Shown piece after piece: positions 1 through 13,680 of a DNA stretch of 64,000 nucleotides (position 1 is the stretch's first letter; each line of letters starts with the position of its first letter). The DNA is from Branchiostoma floridae (taxonomy: Eukaryota; Chordata; Leptocardii; Amphioxiformes; Branchiostomatidae): assembly GCF_000003815.2 (NCBI RefSeq), contig NW_023365730.1, forward strand, positions 379,915 to 443,914, in the 5' to 3' direction. The notes below the pieces were generated by a model. The model worked only from the letters and a program-made list of their open reading frames with translations. It was not told the DNA's origin and ran no database searches. The position numbers and the translations under genes are program-made.

Positions 1-21
1 CAATGCTTAATACAGACTTTA

Positions 22-550
22 TCTGTTCTACAACTAAAAACATTCCCTTCCAATCAACTTTCTGACGCGATCGCTTTAGTCACGTGACTTTTTTGCACGT
101 CAACAGTGGGTCAAAGGTAGATGTAAATTTATATCACCCCCGTCCCGGTCGAGAGAAGATCCGTGCGTCCTGATGAATTTTCTTTAGTCACAGCTGGAAT
201 CAGACAATTCCGTAAGTTTTTCGTCGACATCTCGGTACGTTTGTGCACAGGAACATACTGCCACTAGAATACTTCTACTGCAAGGGTGATATTCAGCAAG
301 CAGTCAATGGGGACTTAAACTGTTCTCCAAATCAAAACACTTAAGATTACTCTAGTCACGTGACGTTCTTGCATATGTGACGTCAGCAATGGGTCAAAGG
401 TTAATGCAAATCTATATCACCCCCCGTCCCGGTCGAGAAAAGGTCGGTGCGTTCTGATGAACGTCCTTTAAGGCGAACTAGGATTTAGAAAATTCCGTAA
501 ATTGTTGGCCGACGTATCGGTACGTTTGTGAAAAGGGACATACAGCCGGT
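22..550. repeat. Two-copy direct repeat with E-box, CRE and DR1-like motifs
   Basis: About 22-262 and 319-550 are diverged copies. Both keep GTCACGTGAC (79-88 and 355-364), a direct-repeat-1 nuclear-receptor-like site GGGTCAAAGGT (108 and 391), a C-rich 'cccgtcccggtcgag' segment and a shared tail around 'tcggtacgtttgtg'. Only the second copy has an intact CRE, TGACGTCA (378-385). Confidence 0.7.
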
Positions 551-2367
551 GGGATCCCCTGCAACACGTGGTATGCAACACGATCTAAACACCTGTTAAC
601 TTGAAGTCTAACGTCACATTTTCATGCCGCGGCCAGACCAAGCTGTTGGCGGAAACGTAAAAAGTAATAAAGTTTATACCAATAAATATGTACAAGGCAT
701 GCTGTTATTAGGTATTTTTGTTCTGTTTTGTATATTTTTGTCTTTTTTATCGTACTTTTCGTTCCCCGAAAGCTACCCGGCTGAGCCCCAGTTTTGACGA
801 AGGCCTAAGACATGTGATGTCTCTAGACATAGGTTGGCGTAGGGCCAGACTGCATTTCAACCCTGAATTGATAGTCGTCGCTTTTCCCTGATAGAGCACT
901 GAGCCGAAATGAAAACGGCTACATGAACTTTAGTTTATAACGGTGGGTGATCTAAAAGGAATGTATCTAAAGGAGCACTACGTCAGCAATGACGTAGGCT
1001 AAGCCTTGAGTGACGGTCAGTGACACACAGAGACTCCTGGATTACGTAATACATGTATCTCACTGACACGTTGGCGGTGGCGCTTCGTCTTAAATGCAAT
1101 TTGCGTTACCCCTGACTTCATAATATCAGGCAATACGTACCAAAATTACTTCAGACGACATGATACTGCTTCACCAGGCGATAAGATATTCGTTTTTATC
1201 GGTGAAATTCGTAATGAGCCAAATCGTTCGCCCTTCGTGAGGTCGCCAACGTGCAGCAACTTCAATGAGATAGCCTCGTAACTTCAAAGTCAGTCAAAAA
1301 GCACAATTTAAAATGAACCGTTCTTATCCTCAGTTGGGATAGGGATACCTTTATCACAACTCTATTACATTTCACAAACCACAACATGCAGGGGAAGAAA
1401 ACAATATGTTTCACACCCTGAATTGTTATAGTTTGTTACAAATTATTAATCAATTAGAAACATACTACAAACACATACTGTACAAAATACAAGGAGACTG
1501 CTTGCATCGCAATGATAAGGCGAGGAAATATACAAGAGTGGCTCAAACGTTAAAGATAAGGTCGATTAAGGACAGATGTGTTGAAATCTCATTTAACCTT
1601 TTCCCACGAGGACAAGTGCAAACAGCTGCGTGAACTTGATACTCGATCTGTGATGGGAAGCGACTTGCCAGGGCTAGTACGTGGTTCAGTTTGATCTTTG
1701 GTCAGGTCGGTTAGAACTCGAGCTACACTGTATCACACCACCTGTTAGGTACGTCATGATGACGTCAGGGTGATGTCAGTTCAGGCGTCATACGGTGGTA
1801 ATGAATGCAATTTTTGACAGCGTTGGATATTTACTGGGATCGTGTTCTAGTCAGCAAGGAGGGTGGCAAAATGGGTGATGATCAAATCATAATTATATAG
1901 CCTAAATATATCTTAGGTGTGTCATACTGAAAGGTGTATATAATTATAGTCTTAACAATTTGCGCAGCTGCTAATAATCCGCTTTTTTGCGGGCTCAGCT
2001 TTACCAAAGATGATGATGATGATTCCCAGTTGAGACGTATAGTATGGTGTATAACATGCTAGAACAACCACCTGTCACCTTAACAATATCTGTCGTCTTC
2101 CTCATCGATAATCATCGCATAGTGCACTAGGGAAGACGATAGAGGGTTGTCGAAACGTTCGCCGAATCAAATAATGAAGAAGACTGTGTTTCATTGATCT
2201 CCCAATCTGATGTGTGTGAATAAGTGTTTCTGTGTGTACTGCTAAACCTCGTGTCTTAGAGTAACAATTATAGAGTTGTGTGTCTGCCGCTGTCGCTGGG
2301 TTCTGTTTTTGTTATCTCCTTTATTTCAGCTCGATTGCCACCTGTTAATGTTGTCGCAAGCCATGCC
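551..2367. other. No recognisable gene
   Basis: AT-moderate sequence with short open frames only. No splice-bounded exon, RNA gene or clear repeat recognised. Confidence 0.5.
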
Positions 2368-2376
2368 CAACAAGCC

Positions 2377-2571
2377 TACTCTCCAAGCAGAGGTTAGGCT
2401 CCGGATGTTTTTAACGTCTTTTAGTCGTTTTTATCGGGCTTTCTATTTTGTATTTTATCTTGCTGTGTCAGCGTACTTCAAGAAAAATGACAAAATAGAC
2501 AACCCGATAAAAAACGACTAAAAGAACAACGCTTTAAAAACAGCCGGAGCCTAACCTCTGCTTGGAGAGTA
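2377..2571. mobile_element. MITE with TACTCTCCAAGCAG termini and 9-bp target duplication
   Basis: Perfect terminal inverted repeats of about 28 bp begin TACTCTCCAAGCAGAGG. The element is flanked on both sides by CAACAAGCC (2368-2376 and 2572-2580). The 195-bp interior is itself partly palindromic and encodes nothing. A 9-bp target duplication suggests mobilisation by a Mutator-like or other 8-9 bp-duplicating transposase. Confidence 0.88.
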
Positions 2572-2632
2572 CAACAAGCCCCGTTCTTTACCTCATCTTG
2601 TCAACCAGTCTAAAGGGATTATAGCATTATAG

Positions 2633-2663
2633 CAAGGAGGTTATATCAGATATAACCTCCTTG
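2633..2663. repeat. Near-perfect short palindrome (AAGGAGGTT type)
   Basis: Arms of 15 bp (2633-2647 and 2649-2663) are separated by a single base. A related AAGGAGGTT/AACCTCCTT palindrome recurs at 58458-58486. Confidence 0.75.
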
Positions 2664-5600
2664 ATTATAGTGTTCCTCATTTGGTCATCGCAACACAATT
2701 TAGAGCTTTCGTGGACATGCGGGTCTGCCGACCATCAACATTAATCTTGTTGTTTTACTGAAATATACGTTTACCATTTGAGTTAATCATGTGTATTCAA
2801 TGAGAAGTGTAAATGTATGTACATGCATGTGTTGGCACCCAATATCACCTAAGCTGTCTGGCCTGGGTTTGCCATGTATTGCATTTTCTGCAATCTCAAT
2901 AAATGAGCATACTTCTCGGAATGGAAATAGACTTCTCGAAAAATGAATCCACTTCCTGCATTTCGTAATGCCTGCATGTCCACTCTAGCCTCCAAAACAG
3001 GCCTAGGATTCGTTGCAGGACTTCATTTTTTTTGCTTTTTTCCAACCCATTTTCTTACTGTTTATAATTTTTCAGACCGGACGGTTATTAAAACCCTAGT
3101 CGTAATCAGAAAACTGACATATGATGAGGCAATAACAGATTATAAGCAATGAAAGGTCCATTGATGAAGCCCGAAAGAGTGGTTAGATGACCTCACTGTT
3201 TCAGAGCGAAGGTCGTTTGGAAAACATTTAGTCAGCAGAATGCTTTTAGGCACGAGTCATATGCCGGTTTACTTACTGGTTAGGTAACCCCAGCATGCCT
3301 CCGTATCCTCTCCCCCCATTGGCCGTTGCTATGTACCGTTGCTACGCAACCTGCATGTGTGAGATTGATTGACTTGATACGGGCCTCTTCGGGCCCGAGA
3401 GCAATTCGGTAATGGCGTCTCTTCTATCATTCCTTGTAGTTCTCCTAAATTACTCCTTTTAAAGGCAACTTTTTTGCATGTACTTAATGCTGTGTGTAGT
3501 TTAATGTACTTAAGATAAAATAGGTTTATTGTTTTTGAGTATTGTAGCATTGCTTTGTCTGTCCAGAAAATTCTGGACTCCGATGTTGTTTGTGCGATTG
3601 TTCAGCATGGCGGGTCTAAAGATCATTGGTGACGAAATGGCAAAAGTCGCGTGCTGGGCGAGAGTTTGCGGTCGCGCGAAAGTGTGCGAGCTTGTAACAT
3701 TTGACGTTGAGTAATCGTCGCATTGCACGTATACTTGCTTGTGTAATAGCTAACCCGTCAATGTGGACATATAACTTGGTAGTTGAATCACAATGCAGTG
3801 CCAATACAGCATTGGAAATGTGTCACGCCCAGCTGTTTAACAATGAAGCTTGCGCGTGCCAGCAGTTTTCGGGGCTTTGTAGAGTTATTTTACGATTGAA
3901 ACTACGGTGTTGTAGACATGTTTAGTTTTTTTTTTGTGTGTGTGTTTTCGTTGATGTGTTCACAAAAGCTTTATGTAAGACTAGACAGACAAAGAAAGCG
4001 TGGACTTGTAAATTCTGCATCAGTTTGTACTTTAGGACTTACTTTACAAGGGCTTTTTGCACTAGTTCCAACAAAGAACTGAGTGCAGATTACCATTTTG
4101 GAAATATGCTAAACGTGTCCTCTATGATGTTTGTCTCAAAGGGTACTGAAACACACACTTAATGAAGATGAATTACAATACTCTACTCTAACTCTATAGT
4201 CACAAGTTCGTTAGCTTCTGAGTTTTTCACAGCTTTTACAAGCATTTCTTGGGATAATACGTGCGGTAGTTTAAGTAGCAAAACGTCTTTGGACATTACA
4301 ATAGGTCAGTTCTTAGTAAGACCCCTGTGATTTTTTTCACGCTTACTTTCTGCACTCCTTCCAATCAGCTGTTCTGAAAAAATATTTGCTCGTGGCCGTT
4401 GTTCAACAGACCTGTCAATCATGGGGAGCCCGCAGATGACCTTTGTATTACTTATTGTGTTCTGAGCCGGACTGTTCCATTGGGAAGATTAAAGGGGTAG
4501 CTTTTGATAGAAATTGCCATAAGTTGCTTTTTTTTTTGTAGCTTTGTCATTTGAAGTAATAAGAGAGTTATAAAATGACACTTTGCGATGGGGTCGTTCT
4601 CAACATTATTTCTTTAAATAGCTTTGTCATTTGAAGTAACAAGAATGTTATAAAATGTGATAGAAGGACTACAACACATTTTTCTTATCGCTTTGAGAAA
4701 TTTTATCTTATCCCTTTCATGCGCACTGTCTTCGGCAGCTTTAGTATTGCCTCATCCAAAGTTAAATAGTAAAGCCCACTTTGTCCTCGGCAACCATTTT
4801 CCCCAGTCCTTTTGAATGGTTGCTGAATCCAGCTTTGACTGTGCGATACATTTTCGATACACTTCTACAGCACATTGATGAGTGAACTAACACCGCCCTC
4901 AGTTTGCTCAAGGTGCTATAGTAGACCTCGTCTGTGGTTTGTCCTGTTGAATATTATACGCCAGAAAATGTATCCATCTAACTGATTTATTTTTCTGTTC
5001 TCTCCTCAAATTGCAATAATATTAGTACGGCTGGATACCAAGCTTTGTCTTACTACAAATATGACCGGATCCTAAGGGACGCTACCCTCCCATTCCCTTT
5101 GTAAGGGCAATGGATGCTGGACCAACTCAGTGTTGATGGTTAACGAAGTTACATAATCTTTCGTCCTTGCCCTCAGTCTGTAATAGACTTTGGTCAGTAG
5201 CACGCCGGGCAGTCGACCAGAAAAATGAAGCAACTAACAGTAGGTAAATATACTAACAGTGGTTACGGCCTAGCACTGGGGTAAAATGTACCCCAAAATA
5301 AGATTCATCATAAAAGCTGTGTAAATGCGTAAAACAAATCAATTTCTGTGTGTACAGAAGCAACCCGCTTTATAGCAAAAACTAAAATATGACAGAAAAA
5401 GCGACGATGGCATTGAGAATACTACTAGTACCAACAGCGTAGCATTGGGGTAGAAATCTGCTACATTCGTACGGATGAGTAATAGATATGCAAGCAACGC
5501 AATCCCCCTTGCAATTTTAAAGAAAGTCGACAGGGTACAAAATGATCGTGAATATGGGTTGAAAGTTCAGAGGTTGAAGGTTACAAGAGGAGAAGGTCGG

Positions 5601-7071
5601 GTCGATATGTGACCGGATAAAGGTCGCTTTAAAAAGTTTGGTAAATTCTGATTGCCTCAAACATCAACATGTTTGTTCATTAATGTTGACTCACTGTACT
5701 CTACAAAAAGTAAGGATGCTAGGTATTCTTCGTTCCTTAGACAGTAAAACAAAGAGCACAGATGAAAGCAATGAAAGCAGAGGGGTTAGAGGAACACTTG
5801 TATCTGACCAAATTCAGTGTCTAGCAAGGCAAAAAGACAAACTTAAGGTCTCATGTAGAATTTCAATCTTTGTTAAGTCTACGGAACCAACAGATAGAAA
5901 TGGCATAGCCTCCAATACCCCAAGAGCACAAGGGTTTCAAAGAAAACTATATTCACGGCTTAAGCTTGTGTCAACCAAAGGATAGAACTCTACTCAGACA
6001 GTAATTTCATGCTCTAACATTAAAGTTAATGTCAGAATTCAATCTGTTGAAAGCCAAGAACCGACGTATTGAGATAGTGTAACCGTGCATACCCCGAGCG
6101 GCCTTGGTTTAGTTGTTTGCACCCTTCTGATACTGGGTCAGAATGTAGTGTTTACTTTGTCAGCCGACAGTTGTGGCTCACACTATAGACGTCGTGGCCG
6201 TCATTGAGAAGGGCTGCAGTCCTTGGGACGGAGGTTGGTCAGCGTCGTTTATAGTTCAAAAGCTTATTATTTTTTGGGAGGTGGGGGTGGGGGGGGATAT
6301 TTGTTTGGTTGGTTTGTCTGTATGAGTGCTGTATTTTTTTTACCATAATGGATTCCTTTGGTACATTCAATACCAATAGATATCAAGATGTCTTTTTGAA
6401 GACGGACGAACGGACTGTTTAGGTCCCGAAGTCATTGTGAATAATTGAAGTCATCTGAGTAACTATGGAAGTTGTTTATCATTTAAATACTCGTTTATGG
6501 TTCAAAGTCTCTTTACTTCTTGCCTGTTCGCTTTGTCCGCTTGACTGTTGTTTCATTTTTATCATGAATAAATAAAAGTTGAGATATTTGTTTCTTGGTG
6601 CTTTACCAAAAGTAGTTCCTGTGGAATATTACACATATATTCAGATGCCATATATTCATTTACATATATTCAGATGCCTGTCATGAACTTTTAGGGTTGG
6701 GTTTCGTCTTGAAGCATATCAGAAGGTCTAGACTGCAATTACGAAATCACTGTAGACTATAAATATGTCGGAGACGTCATCAATAGATCAAAACTGAAAC
6801 GTTAGACGGCTGTATAGGTCATTACATGCGTCATGTCTGAAATCAGTTCCAAATTATCGCCATATGTGTGGAGATAACGATTACGTCAAAGTAATGTAAA
6901 CTGTTATATCTTACTGGCAATCCGCCTAGAAGTGTCTCAGCGTTAGCATAGCAACTAAATCTTTCAGATAACATGACTTGCAACCATTGCAACATAGTTG
7001 GCGTAGTTTGCTTTGGTTCATTAGATGATCGTTTGCTTTGTATTCTATCTTACCTTAACTAATTCAATTAG
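2664..7071. other. No recognisable gene; one short direct repeat inside
   Basis: Only short frames and AT-rich noncoding sequence. Apart from the direct repeat at 4540-4659 I see no structured element. Confidence 0.5.
4540..4659. repeat. Two-copy direct repeat, 80-bp spacing
   Basis: The roughly 40-bp segment starting 'agctttgtcatttgaagtaa' occurs at 4540 and again at 4620 with few changes. Confidence 0.7.
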
Positions 7072-7103
7072 GTATTGTACTGGTTTCGGCTGCAGTACAA
7101 TAC
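7072..7103. repeat. Short hairpin, 11-bp perfect arms
   Basis: GTATTGTACTG at 7072-7082 pairs with CAGTACAATAC at 7093-7103 across a 10-base loop. No function is implied. Confidence 0.5.
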
Positions 7104-8225
7104 ACTAGTGACATCATAAATCATTTCGAAAAGCCAGCCCTGGTAAATAAGGACGTAAAAACCATAAACGCCATGTTACATGTACAGGGTGTTGACAGAA
7201 TAAAACGTAAAAAAAAAAACAATTCTCCTACTTAGTGCTAGATGTGTGTTTATTAACTTAGAGGTAATTGTTAGGATAATAACCAGGCTAGGGTCTACTT
7301 TGCTGACCGGTAAAGGCCGGTATATCAGCTAACCGTGTACAAATGTAACTGCGATTCTATGAGTGACAGCTTGGGAGGGTTAGTAGAGTTGATCGATGAG
7401 GAATGCATTAGCACCAGGGCAGTAAGAATTTACAGTTACTTGTGAGACAGTCTATTTATCTTACCCGCAATGTAACGTCAGGTCATCGACCTGTAGTTAG
7501 ACCACCCTGACTTCTGTTTTAATCAGGGCAGTGCACAAATGAAACGGAGTGAAACTGGCTCCTGCAGTTCATAAAAAGTCACCCAAATCTATATCATTTA
7601 ATATCTGTCCCAAGATCTATATGTGCCAAAATCATGACCATAGCATGCCCAGAACTCGAGATATCAAACAGGCTAAATCAGACTACATTGAATATCATTT
7701 TCAGTTTTTAGAAAAGAAGAAGAAAACAACATTGCTGTGTACAAGGAATATCCGCTATACATACGCTATACATATCATAATGCACTTAGGAGTCCAACTG
7801 CCAAGTTTATATTGTAAACCTGAGAAGAGTTCTATATTCCGTACAGACTATAAGCTGCTGATTTAAACCCTAACATAGACATGACCACCCTTGCGAGCGG
7901 CATAGCTAAACCCCAGACATCAGACACTATTTAAATACACGCGCCCCAAACTTAGCGTGTCCGGCCGTATATATAGGTCATCCCGTGATACAGGAGAGTA
8001 GGGGTGAAATGTGGTGAATGTTCGGCGTTCGGCGTATGTACGGACTCCATGGGGGGTAATACTGGCAAATTGTACCCCTTTGTTGCCTTAGTGAAAACGA
8101 GGGTATTGTTTTCGTGCTGTGTGATTTTTTTTCTATGATACAATGTAGATATTATTTTAAGCGTGTCATTGTGTGTGCACTAGAAGTCAAACTTCACTTG
8201 CTACACCTCATAGAGAATGACAAAA

Positions 8226-8330
8226 GATGATGATGATGTGTGTGTGCGTGTGTGTTTGTGTGTGTGCGTGCGTGTGTTTCTGTGTGTGTGTGTGTGTGTG
8301 TGTGTTTGGTGTGTTTGTGTGTGTTTCTGG
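8226..8330. repeat. GT-rich microsatellite
   Basis: Interrupted (TG)n tract with occasional TC and CG changes. Flanks at 7104-8225 and 8331-10069 hold nothing I recognise. Confidence 0.85.
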
Positions 8331-10077
8331 AATTTTTGTAGTCAGCATAACCCTGGATGGATTACGATGATATCTGGTATTTGAGTAGATGTTGGTAAGA
8401 CAAAGGTCAATGTCAATTGAGCCCCCTTTTGTATCTTTTGGCCTGGACGTGGTCTTGATTTTTTTGTTCGTTTCTTCTTTTTCATCAATAGTTTGTTAGC
8501 TCCATGGATAGTCATTATACTAATGGTATTTTGTGACATAACTCACATAAGTCATCTGATGCAATCCAACCGTATGTGAAACCATGTTCACGGTGACCAT
8601 GAGTCCTCTTCCAGACAGCATATAATAAATGTTTAATGAAGTCATCTATTTATGTTTCATGACTTCCCTGTTGTTTTTTTTCAATCCTACTTTCAAAAAG
8701 GTATGAAAGCTAGTTTGTGCACACATCTTCTCAGCAAAACCGCATTAAAGGCCATGAAAGCTAGCCGCCGCTACACATTATGACAACTGTACTATGGCCC
8801 ACTGTGAAAATATGCTTTGCAAAGAAATGGCAGCGTCTGTGCGTGCCATACCTCTATCTATCAAACGTTAATTGCTCTTATACAACCCTATAATGCAATG
8901 TACAGGCATTAACGGTCTCGTGCTAATGTGCTTTTCAATGGGCTGCTGGAAGAAGATCGAAAACGTTTCCATGAAAATAGAAGCTCTGCTGGCTGTGGGC
9001 TCGTTGGCAAGTATATTTGGCATAGTATAACGGGACTGAAGGAATGACAACAATGTCAGGCAGGGTTCGCGTGGTTTAGGCGCACTCCTGTACCGAACAG
9101 GACCAAGTCTCGGCCACGGAAAGTGTCGCTGGAAGTTATAAGAAGCGTGTAAAAATCACTTTCCCTCGAAAGTGTGGTTACTGCAAACGTTCAGGTAGGA
9201 AAATGGCAATTTTATGCTTCTTTCTCTTTTTTTTCTAAAAGCACCAAGAAGGTCACAGTGCTATTCTGGTAAGAGTTGGGACGTGCACAATCGTAGCACC
9301 TTGCCTATTGTAGTCATAGGCTTGTTTGTTTGATACTAAGAGTAGGAAGTGGATAAGGTTATTGTACTACTTGTGGCTTTAAGACCGTGTTACCTAGAGT
9401 GACGATTTACAATCATGAAGTAAAGCACCGCTATGTCATCAGATATGTGCACGTAAAGTTGTTTATCATCAGGCGCGTTATCTAACAAAGGTTAGTGGGC
9501 CGGTTTCTGGCAGCGGCCCGAAGTTCGCAAGTTTGTGTCCCAAATTAAAGGCCACTCTAAAGTCCATAAGACGGGAAGGTAAGCCTTGTTGAAAAGCGCT
9601 CTATAGATCACCATGTGCATTATCCCAGTTTATATTTTATTTTTATTCATTTATTTATTTTTTCATCTCAAACTAATACTGGGTCCTTACAGTGACTTTA
9701 AAAAGATAAGCTTCTGGTCATTGGTTATGCCTTGGTGTCCTCCTGTGCATAAATGTACATTTTTGAGTGACGTGTATATGATATCATAAACGTTTCTTAT
9801 TGCTTATTTGATTGGGGCTTTCCTTTGCATGAATTGTATGTAAATGAATGTAAATTGCAAATGTAACAAATGGAAAACTTTACTCCCTCTGCCGGATAAA
9901 TCCTCTGTCATATCATTCAATTATTTGGCCAATTTCTACTATTTTAGTAGCAGCCTTTGAAGTCATGTAGAGGATAAATTCTGCACACGCAGAAGACATT
10001 TTCGGCAGTCCGATGAATACCGGGGGACTAAATACTGAACGCTCCATTTATCGTGATGCGTGAAAGGGACCTGATGG

Positions 10078-10233
10078 TAATCTCCAAGCAGATCCTACGG
10101 TAGCATAAGACAGTATCAAAAGCTGCCAGAGGAGTGAAGCCGGCTTAGGCAAAAACACACTCCTAAGCCGGCTTCACTCCTCTGGCAGCTTTTGACAATA
10201 TTTTATGCTACCGTAGGATCTGCTTGGAGATTA
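10078..10233. mobile_element. Foldback MITE with TAATCTCCAAGCAG termini, 8-bp target duplication
   Basis: Nearly the whole 156 bp is one inverted repeat: left arm TAATCTCCAAGCAGATCC..., centre around 'caaaaacac', matching right arm. It is flanked by CCTGATGG (10070-10077 and 10234-10241). It shares the TCTCCAAGCAGA end with the 2377 element, but its interior is related to 11318, 30769 and 45852 instead. Confidence 0.87.
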
Positions 10234-10943
10234 CCTGATGGGTGACTTGATGTGGAAGGACTGTTGTTCTGATGAAAATCGCTAGTCGACGCTGCTAATT
10301 TCCGTCCTGTTAAAGGCAGTTGCCTTTGTATTTGTACTTTGTCAAAGTTAGACGTGTTCTTTGTGATACACTTTAAGTGTATTAAAAAGCTCTGTCCACT
10401 CTGTAATGTTTCTTTTCGTAGTAAGTTTGAGAGTTAAGAGATATACTTCGGACGCAAGACTGAGTAACATACCAAAGCAGTCATTTCATCCACTTTTCTT
10501 ACTTTCATATACTTATGTTGGACCACCATGGTTTCTTATTATGTCATGTAAAACTTGTGAGGTCAGATCTAAAACTTGTAAGGTCAATTCAACATGTTGT
10601 GGTTACCTTCGGTGGTCAAGAGATGACTCATTAGGGTGATGCTTACAAATGACATCCGGTCTCTTGTGAATTCCTGGTGTTGCCCTTGTGGCTTTGGCCG
10701 TTAAGGTCAAGTCGGAAGGAATAAACAGAAGGATCTCGTGATTCTGGGGTCATTTTGACCTTGCTCGACCTTGGCCCTGTGTGATAGATAAGGACACACA
10801 AACTTCAACCGTCTTAACAAGTAAGACCTGTTGGAGGGTGCCGAAAGATGGGCTCGTTTGGCGATGCATGCTTTCACGACATGTGTGCCAATTTTCGGAA
10901 GTTCCATTGCATTCACGACAGTTTTCTGTTTTACGGCGTACCC

Positions 10944-11047
10944 GTGAGGCTTTTTTTTACGGTTGTCGCTATTGACAGGATCGTCCTGTCAACAGTGCAA
11001 AGTTTTCTACTGTTGACAGGACGACCCTGTCAATAGAATAGCCTCAG
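10944..11047. repeat. Double palindrome (potential cruciform)
   Basis: Arms 10969-10996 and 11009-11036 match with one mismatch over 28 bp. Each arm is itself palindromic (TTGACAGGA...TCCTGTCAA). Outer pieces GTGAGGCT and AGCCTCAG also pair, so the unit is probably a small foldback element. Confidence 0.75.
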
Positions 11048-11317
11048 GTCTTTTTTTACCAAAGGTGGAAATCATTGCTATTACTTAAGTCATTATGCTT
11101 TTTGTAGATAGTGGCAATCATTGATATCACCTTCTCAAAGTGCACATCACGATGCAAGCACGTTCTTGTATCGTTGCTCATGGCGATCATCCACCAATAT
11201 GGATTTCCCGGGATACAAGCGAAAAGTTATATGGGGATTTAATAATATGGCCTGATCTCTTGAAGCTTCCTTATTATTTCCAACCAGATCCACTGTGCGT
11301 AATGTATAGTATCACAC

Positions 11318-11408
11318 TTCCGGTGCCCGTTTGACTCCCTTAGCCGGCTATACTCCCTGACCAGCTTTGATACAATCTTATGGCACCGTAGGATCTGCTT
11401 GGAGATTA
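11318..11408. mobile_element. Truncated arm of the TCTCCAAGCAGA foldback family
   Basis: Contains 'gtgcccgtttgactccct', as in the 30769 copy, and ends in the family terminus '...ctgcttggagatta'. No left terminus is found, so this is a one-sided remnant. Confidence 0.65.
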
Positions 11409-12796
11409 CTTCCTTACAGAATTCTGCATGTACAACTTCAACCAAAAACATGTTTCAATGAAATGACACAAGAAACCAATTGCTTAGTAATAGTTTGATA
11501 AGATTTTTAAGCGTGAGAGACGACCTAATATAGGATCCAAAGGGAGTTGTATAAAAAAAAAACATGGGAAAGAGGAAGACTGGGAAAGAGAGAGAGAATG
11601 GAAGAGAGAGAAAAACAGGTCAAGTTTCTGACGTGACGGTAAAGAGCTCACAGTGAATGATAAATTACACTTTACTTCTAAGACAGTCTCTATAGACTAA
11701 CCCCACTAGTGAAGACATCAGCCGTGGCCATGACTTTGTCAGTAGCTAAGATTGAACCCGAACTTCCCTATATGTGGCTTCTATTTTTGGAAACCAGTTT
11801 ATCCAGATCTGTGTAACCACTGTTTCTGGTTCCTATTTTTAGTAACCAGTTTACTTGGATCTGTCTCACCACTGTTTCTGCTCAGCTGCAGACAACAGGG
11901 CTGTTTTTTGTTGGGTCTACCTTTGGGGATGCACGTGACCTTCTGGGTCGTCCTCAGGACAACCGGGCGTGTATGTGTCGGCCATGTTGGGGTTCGATGT
12001 GCTATTTTTGGACGTGTGACTGGCGTATCTTTCCGCCAAGTGCGCCGTTATTAGTGTTAACTTCTCCACATGGTACCGTGTATGTGCCTGGCGCTCTGTC
12101 GCTGTAAATTACATGCTGGCAGCTTTACACATTGGGCCTGGGGTGGGACATTCAGTCAGGCCAAGTCTGAGAAGAAAGAGATGTATTATAGTAGCTTGAA
12201 CTGAGGCATTGCCACATCAACAACCTGTTTAGAAATAGCCAACACTAGTATTAGATTAGAATATTGTTTATGACTGTCCATTGTCACGATGTGTATACTA
12301 TGTACTTGCAATTAGCCCTTGGGCACGAACTTGCAAATAAACTTCTTAACCATAAAACGCCCCCATTAATCTTTCTGTATCATTCTTTCATGAAAGTGAG
12401 GTTATCTAAGGGTAATCACACTATTTTCGACTTAATCACTCTGTTCGTCGCACTTCCTTATGTTATAGGAAGACTAACGTTCTTTTGGAGGTTTATTCCC
12501 GTTGGTCATTTTCGCCCAATTTCCTAAGAGCTACGATTTAGTCACCAAGAAAACTTTTAAAGCTTGATTAGTTTCCATCTGATTAACGTATACTTTACAT
12601 CACCAATAAAGCATTTTCAACATCATCCGTGTCCCCATATATGCCTTAGGGACTGTCAGTTGAGAGTATCTTTCCTGTATCACCAGACCCCCTATTCTTC
12701 CAGTCTGCCTATCCTATCTTTTGTCCGTGTTTCTTGTACGTTGTCCCCTCTATCCCGATAAAATCACCTCCACGAAAATGGTTCTTGAACCTGTGT
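11409..12796. other. No recognisable gene
   Basis: Short frames, a small GA-rich tract near 11580-11620, otherwise nothing identified. Confidence 0.5.
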
Positions 12797-13132
12797 TAAG
12801 CTAGGGGCACAACCCGCCGTACTTGCAAGTGCGTGCTGTCTACGTGCCAAAACGTGGGCAATCTTTTGGTATCCGTAAGTGGTAAGTACCGTCTCCGTAC
12901 GAACACGTGGCGATTCCCACGGATTTGGGAGCACGCAGACATGCCGTAGAAATTTAAGTGCATGCAGAACTTTCTCTGCGTTCGGGCTGCGGATTCGCCC
13001 TCCGTACGTGCCAGTACGGGCGACGCACCTGCCATGTACAGACTGAACGTTTTCAGGAATACGTGGCGGACGTGGCCTCCACAAAAAACGTACGGACAAA
13101 TTGCACGTACGGCGGGTTAACGTTGTGCCCCA
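12797..13132. mobile_element. ACGTA-rich foldback element, copy A
   Basis: Ends are complementary: GGGCACAACCCGCCGTAC on the left and GTACGGCGGGTT...GTGCCCC on the right. The roughly 335-bp body is unusually rich in CGTA/TACG words. It is homologous in inverted orientation to 18509-18828 and 60720-60995. Open frames on both strands here follow from composition and are not genes. Confidence 0.78.
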
Positions 13133-13680
13133 GGCTTTACATATTTTACGTACGTGCGGTTTGTACTTCGCAGTGAGAATGGGAAACCTAATACAGCGTA
13201 AATCGTTGTCGGGACCTCCCATACAGACCCTCAATAATATCTCCCGCTATAGACCAGATAAGTGCAAGATGGACGGGAGTGTTGCTCCAATTCCCACACC
13301 ACTTTCTCCCTCACACAGAAAAATATGTTTACTACTACAAAACAGTTGCTTACACCTTATAGGGGTTATCGGAGGCAAGGCCAAAGTCCACTCCACTTAT
13401 CCGAATTCTTCAAGCCACTTGAATGTTGACAGCTTAGATGTTGAACATCACATCTTAAGTACGTGTGTAGTGCACGGAGCTATTCTGGTGTCTTTGTTTG
13501 ACGTACTTGAAGATATAAGAACCCCAGCTACAAAACAGTTGCCAAAAGTAGCACGTTGGTGGCAACGTGACTGAGCTGGTCTGGGGAGAAGCGTGGAAGG
13601 ACACGTGGTAGGTTCGCCTGGCTCGTTTTAGCATTGACCAACTTTTCCACGGTCCTTAAGACCTGTAGTGTCAATCGTTC
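13133..13680. other. No recognisable gene
   Basis: An open frame runs out of the adjacent element into this stretch, but nothing supports a protein. Confidence 0.5.

Noticed and set aside
12764-13574. 156- and 157-codon frames on both strands
   Set aside because: They overlap the ACGTA-rich foldback element and extend out of it. Composition explains them and no family is recognisable.
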